Source: Choricystis sp. odSpoLacu1 (Eukaryota > Chlorophyta > Trebouxiophyceae). Taken from it: a stretch of DNA of 64,000 nucleotides. The notes under the pieces are model-generated. The model saw only the letters and a program-made list of their open reading frames with translations. It was not told the DNA's origin and made no database searches. Of the stretch, positions 42,808 through 52,907 are shown piece by piece. Within the stretch, counting starts at the first letter, position 1. Every line of letters starts with the position of its first letter. The stretch lies in contig OY253654.1 in assembly GCA_958009055.1 (NCBI GenBank), positions 434,001 through 498,000 on the forward strand, read 5' to 3'. A program made the translations under genes and the position numbers.

Positions 42808-43560
42808 ATGCCTTGTCACCGCCGTACCGCCGCCGCCCTGGCCGCCTTGCTCGCCCTCGCAACCACACTCCCAGCCGCCACCGCGCAGCCCACACCCTCC
42901 CTCTTTGACGAAGACACCGCCCCCGCCTCCACCACCGACATTCTGCCCATCCACGAGTCCCGCCGCCAGTTGCGCGTGCTGGGGCTGGCCCTGGCGGGGG
43001 CCGCCATCGCCAAACTGCACGAAAACGGCGAGTGCCTGTTCCCCGGCGGCCCGCTCTGCCCCTTCCCCGACGGCGGCAAGGGCCCTGGTGGCTCCACCGC
43101 CACCGCGGTCGTCAACATCAACTCGGCGGGCGGGGTGGGCGAGGCTGACGGGCCGCCCGCGTTTGTGCCGCCGCCGCAGCAGGCGCTGCCGTCCGCAGGT
43201 GAAGCGTCCGCGTCCTCCTCCTCCGCCCCTGGCGACAGCTGGGGCCCTGCCCCTCTCAAGGGCAAGCTCAAGCACCACTTAAACCGGTTTGACGGCCCCC
43301 CGCCCCAGGACGCGCCCCCCCTGCCCCCGCCCGTGGTGGTGGCGCCCGGCGGTTCGTCCGCGTCGGCCGGCGCTGCCAACGGGGGCTCCTCCTCGTCCGC
43401 CGCGGGCGGCGCGTCCGCGTCCGCGGGCGCCGGGCCGCACGGGTCGGCCACTGCGTCCTCTGCCAACGGCAATGGCGACGGGCCGGGGTGGAACGGTGGC
43501 GGGGTGGCAATCAAAGCGGAGAGCAGCGGCAACGGCCACTCAACCGCGGTGGTTGGGTGA
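42808..43560 (+). CDS. Secreted Ser/Gly/Pro-rich protein, unknown function
   Basis: Single exon, 250 residues. A clear signal peptide (RRTAAALAALLALATTLPAA then TAQ) precedes a short conserved-looking segment, HESRRQLRVLGLALAGAAIA, KLHENGECLFPGGPLCPFPD with two Cys, and then a long low-complexity tail of Ser, Gly, Ala and Pro. Composition suits an extracellular or wall-associated glycoprotein; the hydrophobic LGLALAGAAIA could also be a second membrane segment. No domain was recognised. Confidence 0.65.
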   Translation: MPCHRRTAAALAALLALATTLPAATAQPTPSLFDEDTAPASTTDILPIHESRRQLRVLGLALAGAAIAKLHENGECLFPGGPLCPFPDGGKGPGGSTATAVVNINSAGGVGEADGPPAFVPPPQQALPSAGEASASSSSAPGDSWGPAPLKGKLKHHLNRFDGPPPQDAPPLPPPVVVAPGGSSASAGAANGGSSSSAAGGASASAGAGPHGSATASSANGNGDGPGWNGGGVAIKAESSGNGHSTAVVG

Positions 43561-43721
43561 TGTGAAGAGAGAGAGAGAGAGAGTCTGCCCTCCCAGCTTT
43601 TGTTTTGTGTGTTTTCCCGGGCCCTGCCTTGTGTGATCAGCGTAAAAAGAATTTGCAGCCGTCCGGCTGAAAGAAGATGAAAAAATTGAGTCGTTGTTCA
43701 CAACCCCGCTCTCCCCACTCA

Positions 43722-46700
43722 TCACTCTTCGTGCGCGTGCGCCCCCACCACAGGCGGCTCCGCGCCATTGGTTTTGACCGGCTCCAGCGCTGGCACGCCC
43801 CCGCCCGTCAGCCCAGCGGACGCTGCCGCCCCGATCGCCGCTGCGGCGGCAACAAACGCGCCAGCAGCCGTGCTGACGCCCGCCGCCCGCCCCGTCCACG
43901 CCATCGACGCCAGCGCGCCACTCAGCCAGGCAGCCAGCAGGGCGGCGACCAGGGTGAGGGTGGAGGATGGAGGGCGGGTGAGAACGCCAGCAGCAACCTC
44001 CTCTGACTCCGCGACCACATTCTTCGTAAACACGACCTGGTAGTTGCGCAGCTTGCGCGCGTCGAACCCGGCCTCGCAGTACGCAAAGTAGAAGCGGTAC
44101 TTGCGCCAGAAGGCGTCGGGGTAGCCCAGGGCCAGGACGTCGGCCCGGCGCGCTTCCCACGCAGACCGCCACGCGCGGAGTGTGATTGCGTACTGAGGCC
44201 CCACATCCACACAGGCCGTCATGGCCAGGCCACTGCCCTTGGACGCGGCCACCATGGCGCCCGCGGACACGAGGTGCCCCCCCGGGAAGATGTGCTCCCG
44301 AATGAAGTCGGAGGAGTGGCGGTACGCCTCGTACGCGCCGTCGGGTTGTGAAATGGCTTGCAACGCCGCCTTGCCCCCGGGTTTGAGCACGCGCCCCAGC
44401 GACGCAAAGTAGGACGGCAGGTGGTCGTGCCCCACGGCCTCGATCATTTCGCACGAGATGATGGCGTCAAAGCCTTCCGGCAAGCCAGCTGGCGGCCCGA
44501 CGTCTCTGTAGTCCAGCAGCAGCAGGGTGCACCTGTCTGCGACGCCGGCCGCCTTGACCCTCACCGCAGCCTCCTCCAGCTGCTGCTTGGACAGGGTGAG
44601 CCCCGTCCACGTGACGTTGGGCCACCGCGCCAGCGCGCGCAGTGCCATCGACCCCCACCCACACCCCACCTCCAGCACGGCGTCGCCGTCCGCGATGCCG
44701 GCCGCATCCAGCAGCGCGTCCAGTTTGCGAGTCTGGGCGGCCGCCAGCGTGTCGTCGGGGGACGGGGCGTGCAGGGCAGAGGAGTAGGTCATGGTTTCGT
44801 CCAGAAACAGTTTGTACATGTCATTCCCCGCGTCGTAATGAGCCTCGATGTTGGTGCGAGACCCTTCCCGCGTGTTAGAGCGGGCGGCGTGGGCGGTGGC
44901 GAGGAGTTTGTCCCCCACCCAGGAGGCCACGCCAAAGGCGCCGCGCGAGGCTTCGATCTTGCGCGCGTTGGCGACGGCGACCGCCATGAGGGACCCCAAG
45001 TCATCGGCCTCGATGTCGCCCCGCATGTAGGCTTCGCCCAGGCCGACATCATGGCGGGTGGCCAGGGCGCGGAAGAAGGAGGGGTCGAGGACGCGGAGGG
45101 TCGCGCGCGTGGCGGGCGCGCCGTGCCACTCCTCCCCCGGACGCGTGGTGGGGGCGGCGTCGGCCGGGTTGCCGTAGTCGAGTTGGCCGCCGTCAGGCAA
45201 CACCACAGTAAGGGAGCCGCGGGTGATGGCGCGGCGGGCAAAGCGGTCAAACGCGGCGATGGTCAACGAATCGCGCCACCCGAGCTTGGGCGACGGGGCG
45301 CGCGTGAGGTGCGCCCACGGCGGGGGGGCGCCCAGGGCGGTGGCCACCTGCACTGCGGACCGCAGGCCGTCCTCGTGGAAGCCGTAGCCCAGCCAGGCGC
45401 CGGCAAAGAAGAGGCCGCCCCGGCCTTGGCCGGCCACAATCGTCGCCTGGGCGGCTGGCGTCCCCGGCCCAAACACGGGGTGGGCCAGCTTGAGCCGGCG
45501 GTGCGTCAGCTCGGCTGCGGGCGCCTGCGGCGGGTTGAGCGTGACAAAGGTGTCGGGGGCGCCGGGGGGCAGGCGTTGCAGCGAATTAACAAAGTATGAG
45601 ACGCACACGGGGCCGCACCCGTCATCACTGCTGCCTGCAATGCAGTTCCAGGACGCCCACGCGGCCCGCCTGCGCGGCATGAGGGAGGCGTCGGTGTGGA
45701 TGAACACATCATTCGCAGCGTAAGGGATGGCGTCAAGAGCGGCCTGAGTCTCCGCGCTCACGCCGCGCCCGCGCACCAACGCCGCCGCCGTGTCTGAATG
45801 CACCGCCAGCACGACGGCGTCATACTGGGTGGTGACACCGTCCACAGTGACAGATGGGCGGGTGGATCCGCCAGGGGAGGCGGCAGAGACAGCGCTGACT
45901 TTCGCCCCGGTGCGAACGTCAGGCAACTCCTGGGCCACCGCCGCCACGTATGCCGCCGACCGCCCCGTGACGACGCGCCACACGGGGCGCGCCGTCACGT
46001 CCAGCAGGTGGTGGTTGACCCAGAAGCGAACCAGCATGCGGGTGGGGAAGGTGAGGACGGTGGTGGACGGGACGGACCACACAGCGGCACACATCGGCAG
46101 CACATAATTTTTGATGAAGAAGTCAGAGTACTTTTCACGCGCCAAATAGTCCCCAAACGAGATGGTCTCGTCCGATGGGTTGGTGAGCACGGAGGGCGCG
46201 TGCTTGCCAAAGCGAAGCACGTCTCTCAGCATGCCCCAAAAGGATGGTGAGACGACGTTCGACGCTTGACAAAACAACGCCCCCAGCCCATGGCTCGCCC
46301 ACTCCAGCTTGCCTCCATCCACAGACAGCGAGAACGACATGTCGGACCGCTCGGACGGCACGCGCAGCGCGTCCAGGAAGGCCACGAAGTGGGGGTAGGT
46401 CGTCAAGTTAAACACCTGGAACCCAACATCGATGGGAAACCCTGGAGAGTCGTCCGTCAGGGTGTGGCCGCCCAGGGTGGGCTCAGACTCGAGCAGGGTG
46501 ACGGCGTGGCCGGCGCTGATGAGGGTGTGGAAGGGGGGAGAGGTGAGTGTGGGGGTCAGCGACAGCGAGCGGCCACGGCGGTGCTTCTTGCTTCTCGCTC
46601 GTCGAATGCAACGCCCTCTCCGCCCGCTTCTCGCACGATTCGCTGTCCTTTCCCCCCACTCTTCCTCTCTCACAGCATGCAGTGGACTCGTGCCCACCCG

Positions 46701-46988
46701 GCGCCGCGGTCCAGGCCCGAAACGCGGCGCCAACGCCGCCAGAAAATGCCGCACAACACGCGCTGGCCAAAACGAACGCGCCAGGGCGTCGTGTGACCTC
46801 CCCCGCCCCTCTCTCCCTCCTGACCTCTCTGCCACCACCCCCACTCCCACTCCAACGTACCGGTGCAGCATCCAGGCCGCCCCCAGGCCGCTGATGCCGG
46901 ACCCCACCACCGCCACGGTGGGGCGGCGCGGCGCGTCGGCCTGTGCGGCGGGCTCGGCCTTGACCGACCGCCGCCGAGAGAACGCCAT
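43722..46988 (-). CDS. FAD amine-oxidase / cyclopropane-fatty-acid synthase fusion
   Basis: Exons 46988-46861 and 46515-43722, 973 residues. The N-terminal half is a flavin oxidase: VAVVGSGISGLGAAWML (dinucleotide fold), AGHAVTLLESEPTLGGHTLT, IDVGFQVFNLTTYPHF and GLFFAGAWLGYGFHEDGLRS. The second half is SAM-dependent CFAS: SNTREGSRTNIEAHYDAGND, MYKLFLDETMTYSSA, VLEVGCGWGSMALRALARWP, FDAIISCEMIEAVGHDHLPS and FIREHIFPGGHL. Plant cyclopropane synthases have the same fusion (about 870 residues); they methylenate phospholipid acyl chains. Two Ala-rich hydrophobic segments close to the C-terminus are an extra feature suggesting membrane anchoring. The start was set at the Met just before the FAD motif. 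Confidence 0.92.
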   Translation of the reverse strand: MAFSRRRSVKAEPAAQADAPRRPTVAVVGSGISGLGAAWMLHRYVGVGVGVVAERSGGREGRGRSHDALARSFWPARVVRHFLAALAPRFGPGPRRRVGTSPLHAVREEEWGERTANRARSGRRGRCIRRARSKKHRRGRSLSLTPTLTSPPFHTLISAGHAVTLLESEPTLGGHTLTDDSPGFPIDVGFQVFNLTTYPHFVAFLDALRVPSERSDMSFSLSVDGGKLEWASHGLGALFCQASNVVSPSFWGMLRDVLRFGKHAPSVLTNPSDETISFGDYLAREKYSDFFIKNYVLPMCAAVWSVPSTTVLTFPTRMLVRFWVNHHLLDVTARPVWRVVTGRSAAYVAAVAQELPDVRTGAKVSAVSAASPGGSTRPSVTVDGVTTQYDAVVLAVHSDTAAALVRGRGVSAETQAALDAIPYAANDVFIHTDASLMPRRRAAWASWNCIAGSSDDGCGPVCVSYFVNSLQRLPPGAPDTFVTLNPPQAPAAELTHRRLKLAHPVFGPGTPAAQATIVAGQGRGGLFFAGAWLGYGFHEDGLRSAVQVATALGAPPPWAHLTRAPSPKLGWRDSLTIAAFDRFARRAITRGSLTVVLPDGGQLDYGNPADAAPTTRPGEEWHGAPATRATLRVLDPSFFRALATRHDVGLGEAYMRGDIEADDLGSLMAVAVANARKIEASRGAFGVASWVGDKLLATAHAARSNTREGSRTNIEAHYDAGNDMYKLFLDETMTYSSALHAPSPDDTLAAAQTRKLDALLDAAGIADGDAVLEVGCGWGSMALRALARWPNVTWTGLTLSKQQLEEAAVRVKAAGVADRCTLLLLDYRDVGPPAGLPEGFDAIISCEMIEAVGHDHLPSYFASLGRVLKPGGKAALQAISQPDGAYEAYRHSSDFIREHIFPGGHLVSAGAMVAASKGSGLAMTACVDVGPQYAITLRAWRSAWEARRADVLALGYPDAFWRKYRFYFAYCEAGFDARKLRNYQVVFTKNVVAESEEVAAGVLTRPPSSTLTLVAALLAAWLSGALASMAWTGRAAGVSTAAGAFVAAAAAIGAAASAGLTGGGVPALEPVKTNGAEPPVVGAHAHEE

Positions 46989-47272
46989 GGGTGGGGAGAG
47001 GTAGAATAAGGTGTGGATGAAGGTGTGGCTGCGACCAGCACGGACGCACACACACACACACACACACACACAACGTTTTTTGACGCGAAATGAAAGAAGA
47101 CTGTCTGGGGAAGCACAAAACAGGCCGACACGAACGACTGAAAATAAGACTGGGGCACACAGCCTCTCTCCCACACGAGTTGCACACGGTGGAACGCCGA
47201 CTCGAAACGCACCACGATAGGGAGAAACAAGAAAGAAGGAAGGAAAACAAAAGAACGAAACACCCTCTCCTG

Positions 47273-48053
47273 TCACGCCGCAGGGGCTCCTCCTCCCCAC
47301 AGGCTGGCCAGCACGCTGTCCCGCGCCTCAGCGGCAGCCTCAGCGGCAGCCGCCGCCACCGCCGCCGCCGCCGCCAGCCAGGCGGACACGGCGCCACGGT
47401 GGTGTGTGCGCTTGCGCGCGGTGGCGGCCGCGGCGCGCACACGCGTGAGCGGCGACGGCGACGCGGAGAAAGACGGGCGGCGGGCGAGGGGGGTGGGGGG
47501 GCGGGGCGACTTGGTGGGGGCGCGCGGGCGGTGCGGGGTGGGGGGCTGTGGGGGGAGGTGGTGTGGGTCGGTTGAAGGGAGACGTAAGGCCGGTCGCGAG
47601 GGAAGCGCGCGCGCACATCCTTTCGCCTGCTCCCCTGCCGCGCGTGCTCTCAGCACCCCGACTCCTGCGCCTCCCGCGACGTTCCATGCACCATCAGGCT
47701 CGTCTCGGCATCACCACCCAGCGGTGTGGGCCCAGGCCGCGAGCCTCCCACGCGCCCCCCAAAACGCGCGTCTCCGTTTCCAATGCCGCGCACTTTGTCC
47801 GAACTCACACACTACGCACCTTGCTCCCCACCCCTCGCCGCACCGGGGGCGACCCTGCTTTTGCGGGCGTCAGGGATGCGGGTGCCGCCCGGTTGAGCAC
47901 GGCGGCGGGGGACCGCAGGACGAGGGCGCGGCCAAAGGAGACGCGGCGCGCGGGCTTGCCGCCGCGCGCGCCTGAGGCCGGCGTGCGGGGCAGGCCCAGC
48001 GCGTCGGTGGCGCGGGGGCGGGTGGGGGTGCGGGATGGTGTGTGCTTGGTCAT
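47273..48053 (-). CDS. Small basic protein with RVxF motif, unknown function
   Basis: Exons 48053-47820 and 47545-47273, phase 0, 168 residues. Strongly basic and rich in Ser/Thr-Pro sites (TPSRTPTRP, TPASG, KSPRPPTPLARRPSFSASPS). KPARRVSFGRALVL contains a PP1-docking RVSF motif overlapping a basophilic kinase site. The C-terminus is an Ala-rich helix, SAWLAAAAAVAAAAAEAAAE followed by ARDSVLASLW. Such proteins are often cell-cycle-regulated nuclear factors, but no family was recognised. Confidence 0.6.
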
Positions 48054-48124
48054 GGTGTGGTGTGTGTGCGGTCACACGGCGAGGGAAAGGGAGAGAGTGG
48101 GGAGAGAGTGCGTGTTTTTTGGTT

Positions 48125-49217
48125 TCAGTTGCAACGCCCGCGCCCGCGCCCCCGCCCCCGCCCCCGCCCACGCCCACCCCGCCCACGCCCACCATCACGC
48201 TCCCGCCCACCACCACCACGCCCCCTGTTCTGAGGCACAGGCCCCGTCACCCGCAGCACGCCCCCCCTGAAAGAAGCGAGCTCGCGCAGCCCTCCCCTCT
48301 CCTCTTCACCTTCCCTCTCCCTCGCCTCCCGCCTCCTCTTCTTGCCCAGCCCCTTGCGCGATACCAGGCCCGCATCGATAGCGGCCTCCAGTTCTATGGA
48401 TGCGCGCGCTTTTTGGTATGCGGCTTGTTTCAGCCCAATGCTTGCGGGCGTGCGCGGCCGCGGCGTGGGGCGACACCCCAGCCCTTCCAAACGTTTGGAC
48501 TCCAGCGCGGCGGCCGCCCGTTTGTCCAGGCCGGTGACGCCCAGGGCTTCGACCTCGCGGGCCAGGGCGCGGAGGTCGGGGGTTGGGGTGGGGTGAGCGG
48601 TCAATGCTTCTGCACGCGCGCTCTCGCTGCCGCGCACTCGCAGGTCGCGCTCCTCAAACCCGTCCCCCGCCTTGGCCGACATGAAGCGTTTGCGGTCGGG
48701 GGCAGACGTGGTGGCGGTGGTGGCGGTGGTGGCGCGGTCAGAACGGGCTCCAGCCGCCACGACAACCACGGGCGCACCCCGCCCCGGCGTCGCGGGCGCC
48801 TGCGTCGTGAGGCGGGGAGCGGTCGCCTTCTTGATCGGCCGACTGTCTCCCGCTGGCGGCGCAGTTTCAACAGGCGGCTGTGTCGTCGTCGGCGGCGTGT
48901 CAGAAGCACCAGTCCGCGCCGCGTCTCGCTTGGCCTTCTTGGCAGCGCGCCGTTCGCGGCGGCGCACGTCGGCGTCGGCGTCTGCATCGTCAAACTGGCG
49001 CATGAAGGCTTCGCCTGGTTGTGTGTGGAGGTGGGGAAGGGCAGGTTGGCAAAAGGGGGTCGAGAGCCGTCGCATGTGTCGGGCGTGCCCGGCGCCGACC
49101 GGCGCCCGCATTTGCCCGCAATTCCGCCTCAGTGCGCTCCCACATACACTCTCCCTGCCTGTCCCACGCACCGTGCGCCTGCAGCAGGGCCAGCGCCGCG
49201 TCTCCGCTGCGCGGCAT
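48125..49217 (-). CDS. C1orf131-like (DUF4602) nucleolar protein
   Basis: Exons 49217-49172 and 49014-48125, 311 residues. Short first exon MPRSGDAALALLQAHG. Then an acidic-basic coiled segment (RRRERRAAKKAKRDA), and the DUF4602 core: LRALAREVEALGVTGLDKRA, AAALESKRLEGLG, RTPASIGLKQAAYQKARASI and DAGLVSRKGLGKKRRREARE. The C-terminus is a run of RG/RGG repeats (RGRGGRGRGRGRG), typical of RNA-binding nucleolar proteins. Human C1orf131 belongs to the small-subunit processome. Assignment is from the core pattern. Confidence 0.7.
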
Positions 49218-49581
49218 TGTCGAGACGGGCGGGGCGCGAGTGTGTTTCTGTTTACTAAGGCAAGCTAGCGTGGTGTGCTAGGCAGGCTTGGTGCCTCACG
49301 CCGCGTAGGACGCGGGTCGGAGAGGACGGAGAGAGCCCAGGCGAGAGGGAAAAGAACTTCGTTTTCGTTTTCGTTTTCACAGCTCGCTCGCCGAACCGAA
49401 TTTTGGCGCAGGCAACAGAGCAAGCGGCGCGCACCAGCCGTCCCACCCCGAGACTCCCACCCACCCTCGCACCACCACACGTGCCTCCACCGTCGCACTG
49501 CTGCGCGGTGGGGCGCAATTTAAACCACAGTCCCCTCCAATCCCCTTTTCCCCCCAAAAACTGTCCACCCTCCCTCCTCCA

Positions 49582-50337
49582 ATGCCGTCCACCTCGAACG
49601 GCCGCCACTCCGTCAGTGACGGCAGTGAAGAGGAGGGCGCCCTGCCCCGCTCCGGTGGCCGGGCCGCCCCCCCCCGCCGGCGGACGCGCTCCCGCTCCCG
49701 CTCGCGCGACCGCCACCCGCCGCCGCACACGCTCCCGGTCCCGTGGCCGCCGCTCCGGGTCGCGGGACAGGGAGCGGGTGCGTCGGTGGTCGCCTGACCG
49801 GCGGGGGCGCAGCCGGTCGCCCATGCGGGGTGGCGGTGGGGGTGACTGGCCACCGCCACCGCCGCCACCCCCAGACGCGGGGTGGGCCCCACCGCCACCG
49901 CCTCCACCTGCCCACCACTATGGCGGCGGATACCCTGGCGGCGGCGCGCCCCCCCCCCTATGACAGCGGTGGCGGCGGCTACGGGTGGGCGCCCCCGCCG
50001 CCCCCCTCCGCCGCGCGCAGCACCCGCAACCATCCCACCAGAAGAGTTTGCCGCCGCCCAGAAGGCCGGCCTCTCCCGCCTCGTCGCGGAAGCAGGGCGC
50101 GACGGCACCGTGTGGTGGTTCCTGGACAGGCACGCGTCCCCGCACGGCCCGTACTCACTGTCCAAGCTGCGCGGCTGGGCGCGCGGGCTGCGGGCCGACC
50201 CGGCCACCCGGGACCGCGAGTACCGAGAATTTGTGGCGACGACCGCATGGCGGGATGGGGCGGCATACCGGGTGCACATGGGGACGCTGCTGGCGGTTCA
50301 TCGTACGCGAAGCCCGTCGCCCGAGGGAGAGAGGTGA
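49582..50337 (+). CDS. SR-rich protein with GYF domain
   Basis: Length fits 252 codons but three frame changes are needed: near 49695-49735 (CCG/CGC-rich), at C9 (49951-49959) and in the C-rich run near 50000. The assembled protein has an Arg-Ser domain (RRRTRSRSRGRRSGSRDRER, RRGRSRSP), a poly-Pro and Gly/Tyr middle ([20 protein letters not shown]), then IPPEEFAAAQKAGLSRLVAE and the GYF-like domain TVWWFLDRHASPHGPYSLSK, LRGWARGL and WRDGAAYRVHMGTLLA. GYF domains bind Pro-rich ligands; with an RS domain this suggests a splicing-linked adaptor. The start is the first Met upstream of the RS region. Confidence 0.65.
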
Positions 50338-50548
50338 AAAATGGCGTATTTTGGAAACTGAACAAAACAAAACTTGTGGAGGGAGGTGTAGTCAAACATG
50401 GATCAAAACGCTTGGCCAGTTTTTTTTGGGGGAAGCGGGTCGGGCGGTGGTGTTATGGAGTGGGCCGAGGTTTTTGCAGCCGACACATTCGCAACGCTAG
50501 TTCTTCTTCTCTCGCGTGCGCCCTCTCCTCTCACGCTCTCTCCTCACT

Positions 50549-51801
50549 ATGCGACCACCTTGTGTGACGCGGTGAGTCCCACGTCTCTCTGCCACACCGC
50601 TGGCTGGCGGCGTGGAGCCGCCGGGCCGAAAACAGACACATGCCAACCCACCGACCCTCTCTCTCCCTCCAGCGCCTCGGCCGCCCCACCACCGCCATCT
50701 CAGCCTGCGGCATCATCCAATCCACCCTCCTCTGCTGTGCCCGCCAAAAAAGGGTTTGGCAAGAAGGCGCCGCCACCGAAAACACCCCCGACGCTGTCTG
50801 CTCCCCGCGTAGACCGCGCGGCCGCCGCCCGCGGCCGCGTGGACGTGGCTACGGTGGCCTCCTGGGCGGGAGGCACCGCGGCCGACGTGGGCGACCTGCG
50901 GGTGACTGAGTTTCGGCCAGACCCTGGGCGGCCGCGGGGCGGGGGTGGGGGTGGCGCGGACGCTGGCGCAGCTGCTGCCACGCCAGGCGCCTCCGCCTCC
51001 TCCTCGTCCTCCTACTACGACACACTGGCTCGCACGCTGGGCACGCTGCACGCGTCTGGCGCCCTGGAGGCGGCCCGCGCGGCCGCCCCCGCCACGACCG
51101 CGCCGCCGCGGCGACTGCCCCCGTTCGAGGCGTGGGGCTGGGACGACGGCCGGTATGCATCCTACGTCGCTGATTTGGCGGCGGTGCATGGTGCGTTGGA
51201 TGGCGCACTGGAGGCCGTGGCGCGTGCGGTGGAAGAGAGAGCGGAAGGTCAAGTGCCCCCGCTCGCCACCGCACTTCTCTCCCTGGGCCCCGCCTCTGGC
51301 CTGCTGCGGGGCGCTGCCGCCGCCGCAGATGCAACTGCATTAAATTCCCCTCCCCCCACCCCGGCCGCGGCGGCGGCGGCGAGGCTGCTGATCGACGTTG
51401 GGCGTGCCGCGGTCGCGGCAGTTGGAGAAAACGCGCCGCCCGCCACCACCACCCGCCCCCGCAAGCCTCCCCCGTTGGCCCGTCTCTACGCACACGCCTA
51501 CGCCCTGCAAATCGCCCACCTCACCACCGGCGCACGCGTGGGGGCGGCTGCAGCGGAGGCGTTGGGCCTGTTTAACAAAAGGGCGGTCTCTCTGTACCGA
51601 GACTACCCGCCCTCCCTGCCCCTCACCATCGCGTCCACGCTCGCCGAAAGGCGCACCCTGGACCCGTTGCGCGCGTTCCGGGCAGCCGTGGATGCCGGGG
51701 GGGCAGGGCTGGGGGAGGGCGACAGGGCGGCGGTGGATGCAGCGCTGCCGGCCGCGGTGGCGGCGGCGGCTGATCTGATGGAGGGGCTGGCGGTGGAGTG
51801 A
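50549..51801 (+). CDS. Heme oxygenase-like protein, plastid
   Basis: Exons 50549-50571 and 50673-51801 join in phase to 383 residues. A Ser/Pro/Lys-rich N-terminus with KKGFGKKAPPPKTPP suits a transit peptide. Helical segments resemble plant heme oxygenases: YDTLARTLGTLHASGALEAA, with a His at the position of the axial ligand region, FEAWGWDDGRYASYVADLAA, VHGALDGALEAVAR, LARLYAHAYALQIAHLTTGA matching the FYNIYFAHxxGG helix, and a C-terminal amphipathic helix VAAAADLMEGLAVE. Heme oxygenase makes biliverdin for bilins. Similarity is distant, so this is tentative. An alternative longer frame from 50398 would ignore the good GTGAG...CCAG intron. Confidence 0.5.
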
Positions 51802-51913
51802 TTTGGAGAGGAAGCAGCATAAGAGTTTGTGTGAGAGTGACGCTTGCAGCGGCACGCCTTTGAGGAAGGGAGGGAAACAACCGAGATACAAGCGTGGCCA
51901 AACACACTCGCGC

Positions 51914-51988
51914 TGCGCGTTTTTGCCGGGCAACGCCCTGCGCGTTTTTGCCGGGCAACGCCCTGCGCGTTTTTGCCGGGCAACGCCC
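51914..51988. repeat. Three tandem 25-bp repeats upstream of RMA gene
   Basis: Units 51914-51938, 51939-51963 and 51964-51988, identical: TGCGCGTTTTTGCCGGGCAA then CGCCC. A partial copy (TGCG) follows. The array ends 62 bp before the RING gene start. Confidence 0.95.
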
Positions 51989-52018
51989 TGCGCCCTCTCC
52001 CGCCACACCAGCCGCACC

Positions 52019-52046
52019 ACCCAATTGCCGCCACCCAATTGCCGCC
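52019..52046 (+). promoter_or_regulatory. Duplicated 14-bp element with CCAAT box
   Basis: Two copies of ACCCAATTGCCGCC back to back, 4 bp before the RING gene start codon. Each contains CCAAT. Position suggests leader or proximal promoter function; this is inference. Confidence 0.5.
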
Positions 52047-52050
52047 ACCC

Positions 52051-52907
52051 ATGGCCACAGCCGAGCTGCGCCACCGCGCCCCGGGCGCGTCCTTCGCGCC
52101 TCCCGTGGCCCCACCCGCCCCGCCCCTCCCCCCCCCCTTGGACAGTGACGAGGGCGGCGCCTATGACTGCAACATCTGCTACGACACCGCCCGCGAGCCC
52201 GTGGTGACACTCTGCGGCCACCTGTTCTGCTGGCCCTGCTTGTACCGGTGAGAAGGAGGGGGCGGGGGAGTGCGTGCGGAGAGGTGCGCGGCGCGGTGCG
52301 AATTTGGGGTCAGCGAGCGTGTGCGTGCCCGCGCGCCGTCTGCCGCCCCCACCCAGCGTGCGGCCGCCTCTGGGCCGGCATTGATGTGCGCACACTCACG
52401 CCCCGAGGCCGGGTGGCCGATTGCAGCGTTTCAGCGGGGGGAGGGCAGCGCGTTTCTAAACCAGTTTCCCCCCCAAACACCCACCCCACCCAAACCACCA
52501 GCTGGATGACTGTGCGCGCGGGCGCCGGCAAGTCCTGCCCCGTCTGCAAAGCGTCCGTGGATGAAGACAAAGTGGTCCCCATCTACGGCCGGGGCGGCGA
52601 CGGAAACGACCCGCGCTCCGTGTCGGCCACGACCGACGCGGCGGCCGCAGCCGCCGACCTCGCCCCCGTCCCCCGCCGCCCTGCTGGACAGCAGCTGCCG
52701 CCCCCGCCACCTACCCTGCCCCCGGGCGCGGGGGGAGGGGCGGGCGGAGGGTTGGGGCTGCTGCCCGCTCTGTTTGGCGTGGCGCCCGCGGCGGGCGCAG
52801 GGGCCGCCTTCGAACCCCTCACGCCGGAGCAGGCGCACCAGGCCTTTCTGTCGCGCCTGCTGCTGATGCTGGGCAGCTTCGTCATCATGTGCTTGCTGCT
52901 GTTTTGA
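52051..52907 (+). CDS. RMA: RMA/RNF5-type ER membrane RING E3 ligase
   Basis: Exons 52051-52247 and 52502-52907, 200 residues. After a Pro-rich start, the RING C3HC4 domain reads [30 protein letters not shown], and [20 protein letters not shown] with the family-specific IYGRG. A Pro/Gly-rich linker leads to a C-terminal tail anchor [21 protein letters not shown]1/RNF5/RNF185 ligases act in ER-associated degradation. The intron splits the RING after CLYR, giving CG|C for Arg. Direct 25-bp repeats and CCAAT-containing repeats lie just upstream. Confidence 0.93.

Noticed and set aside
46989..47300. Upstream extension of the cyclopropane synthase frame
   Set aside because: The extra segment translates CA repeats and T-rich DNA; the FAD motif follows closely after the Met at 46988.
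51914..51988. CRISPR-like array
   Set aside because: The 25-bp copies are directly abutting with no spacers, and the genome is eukaryotic.
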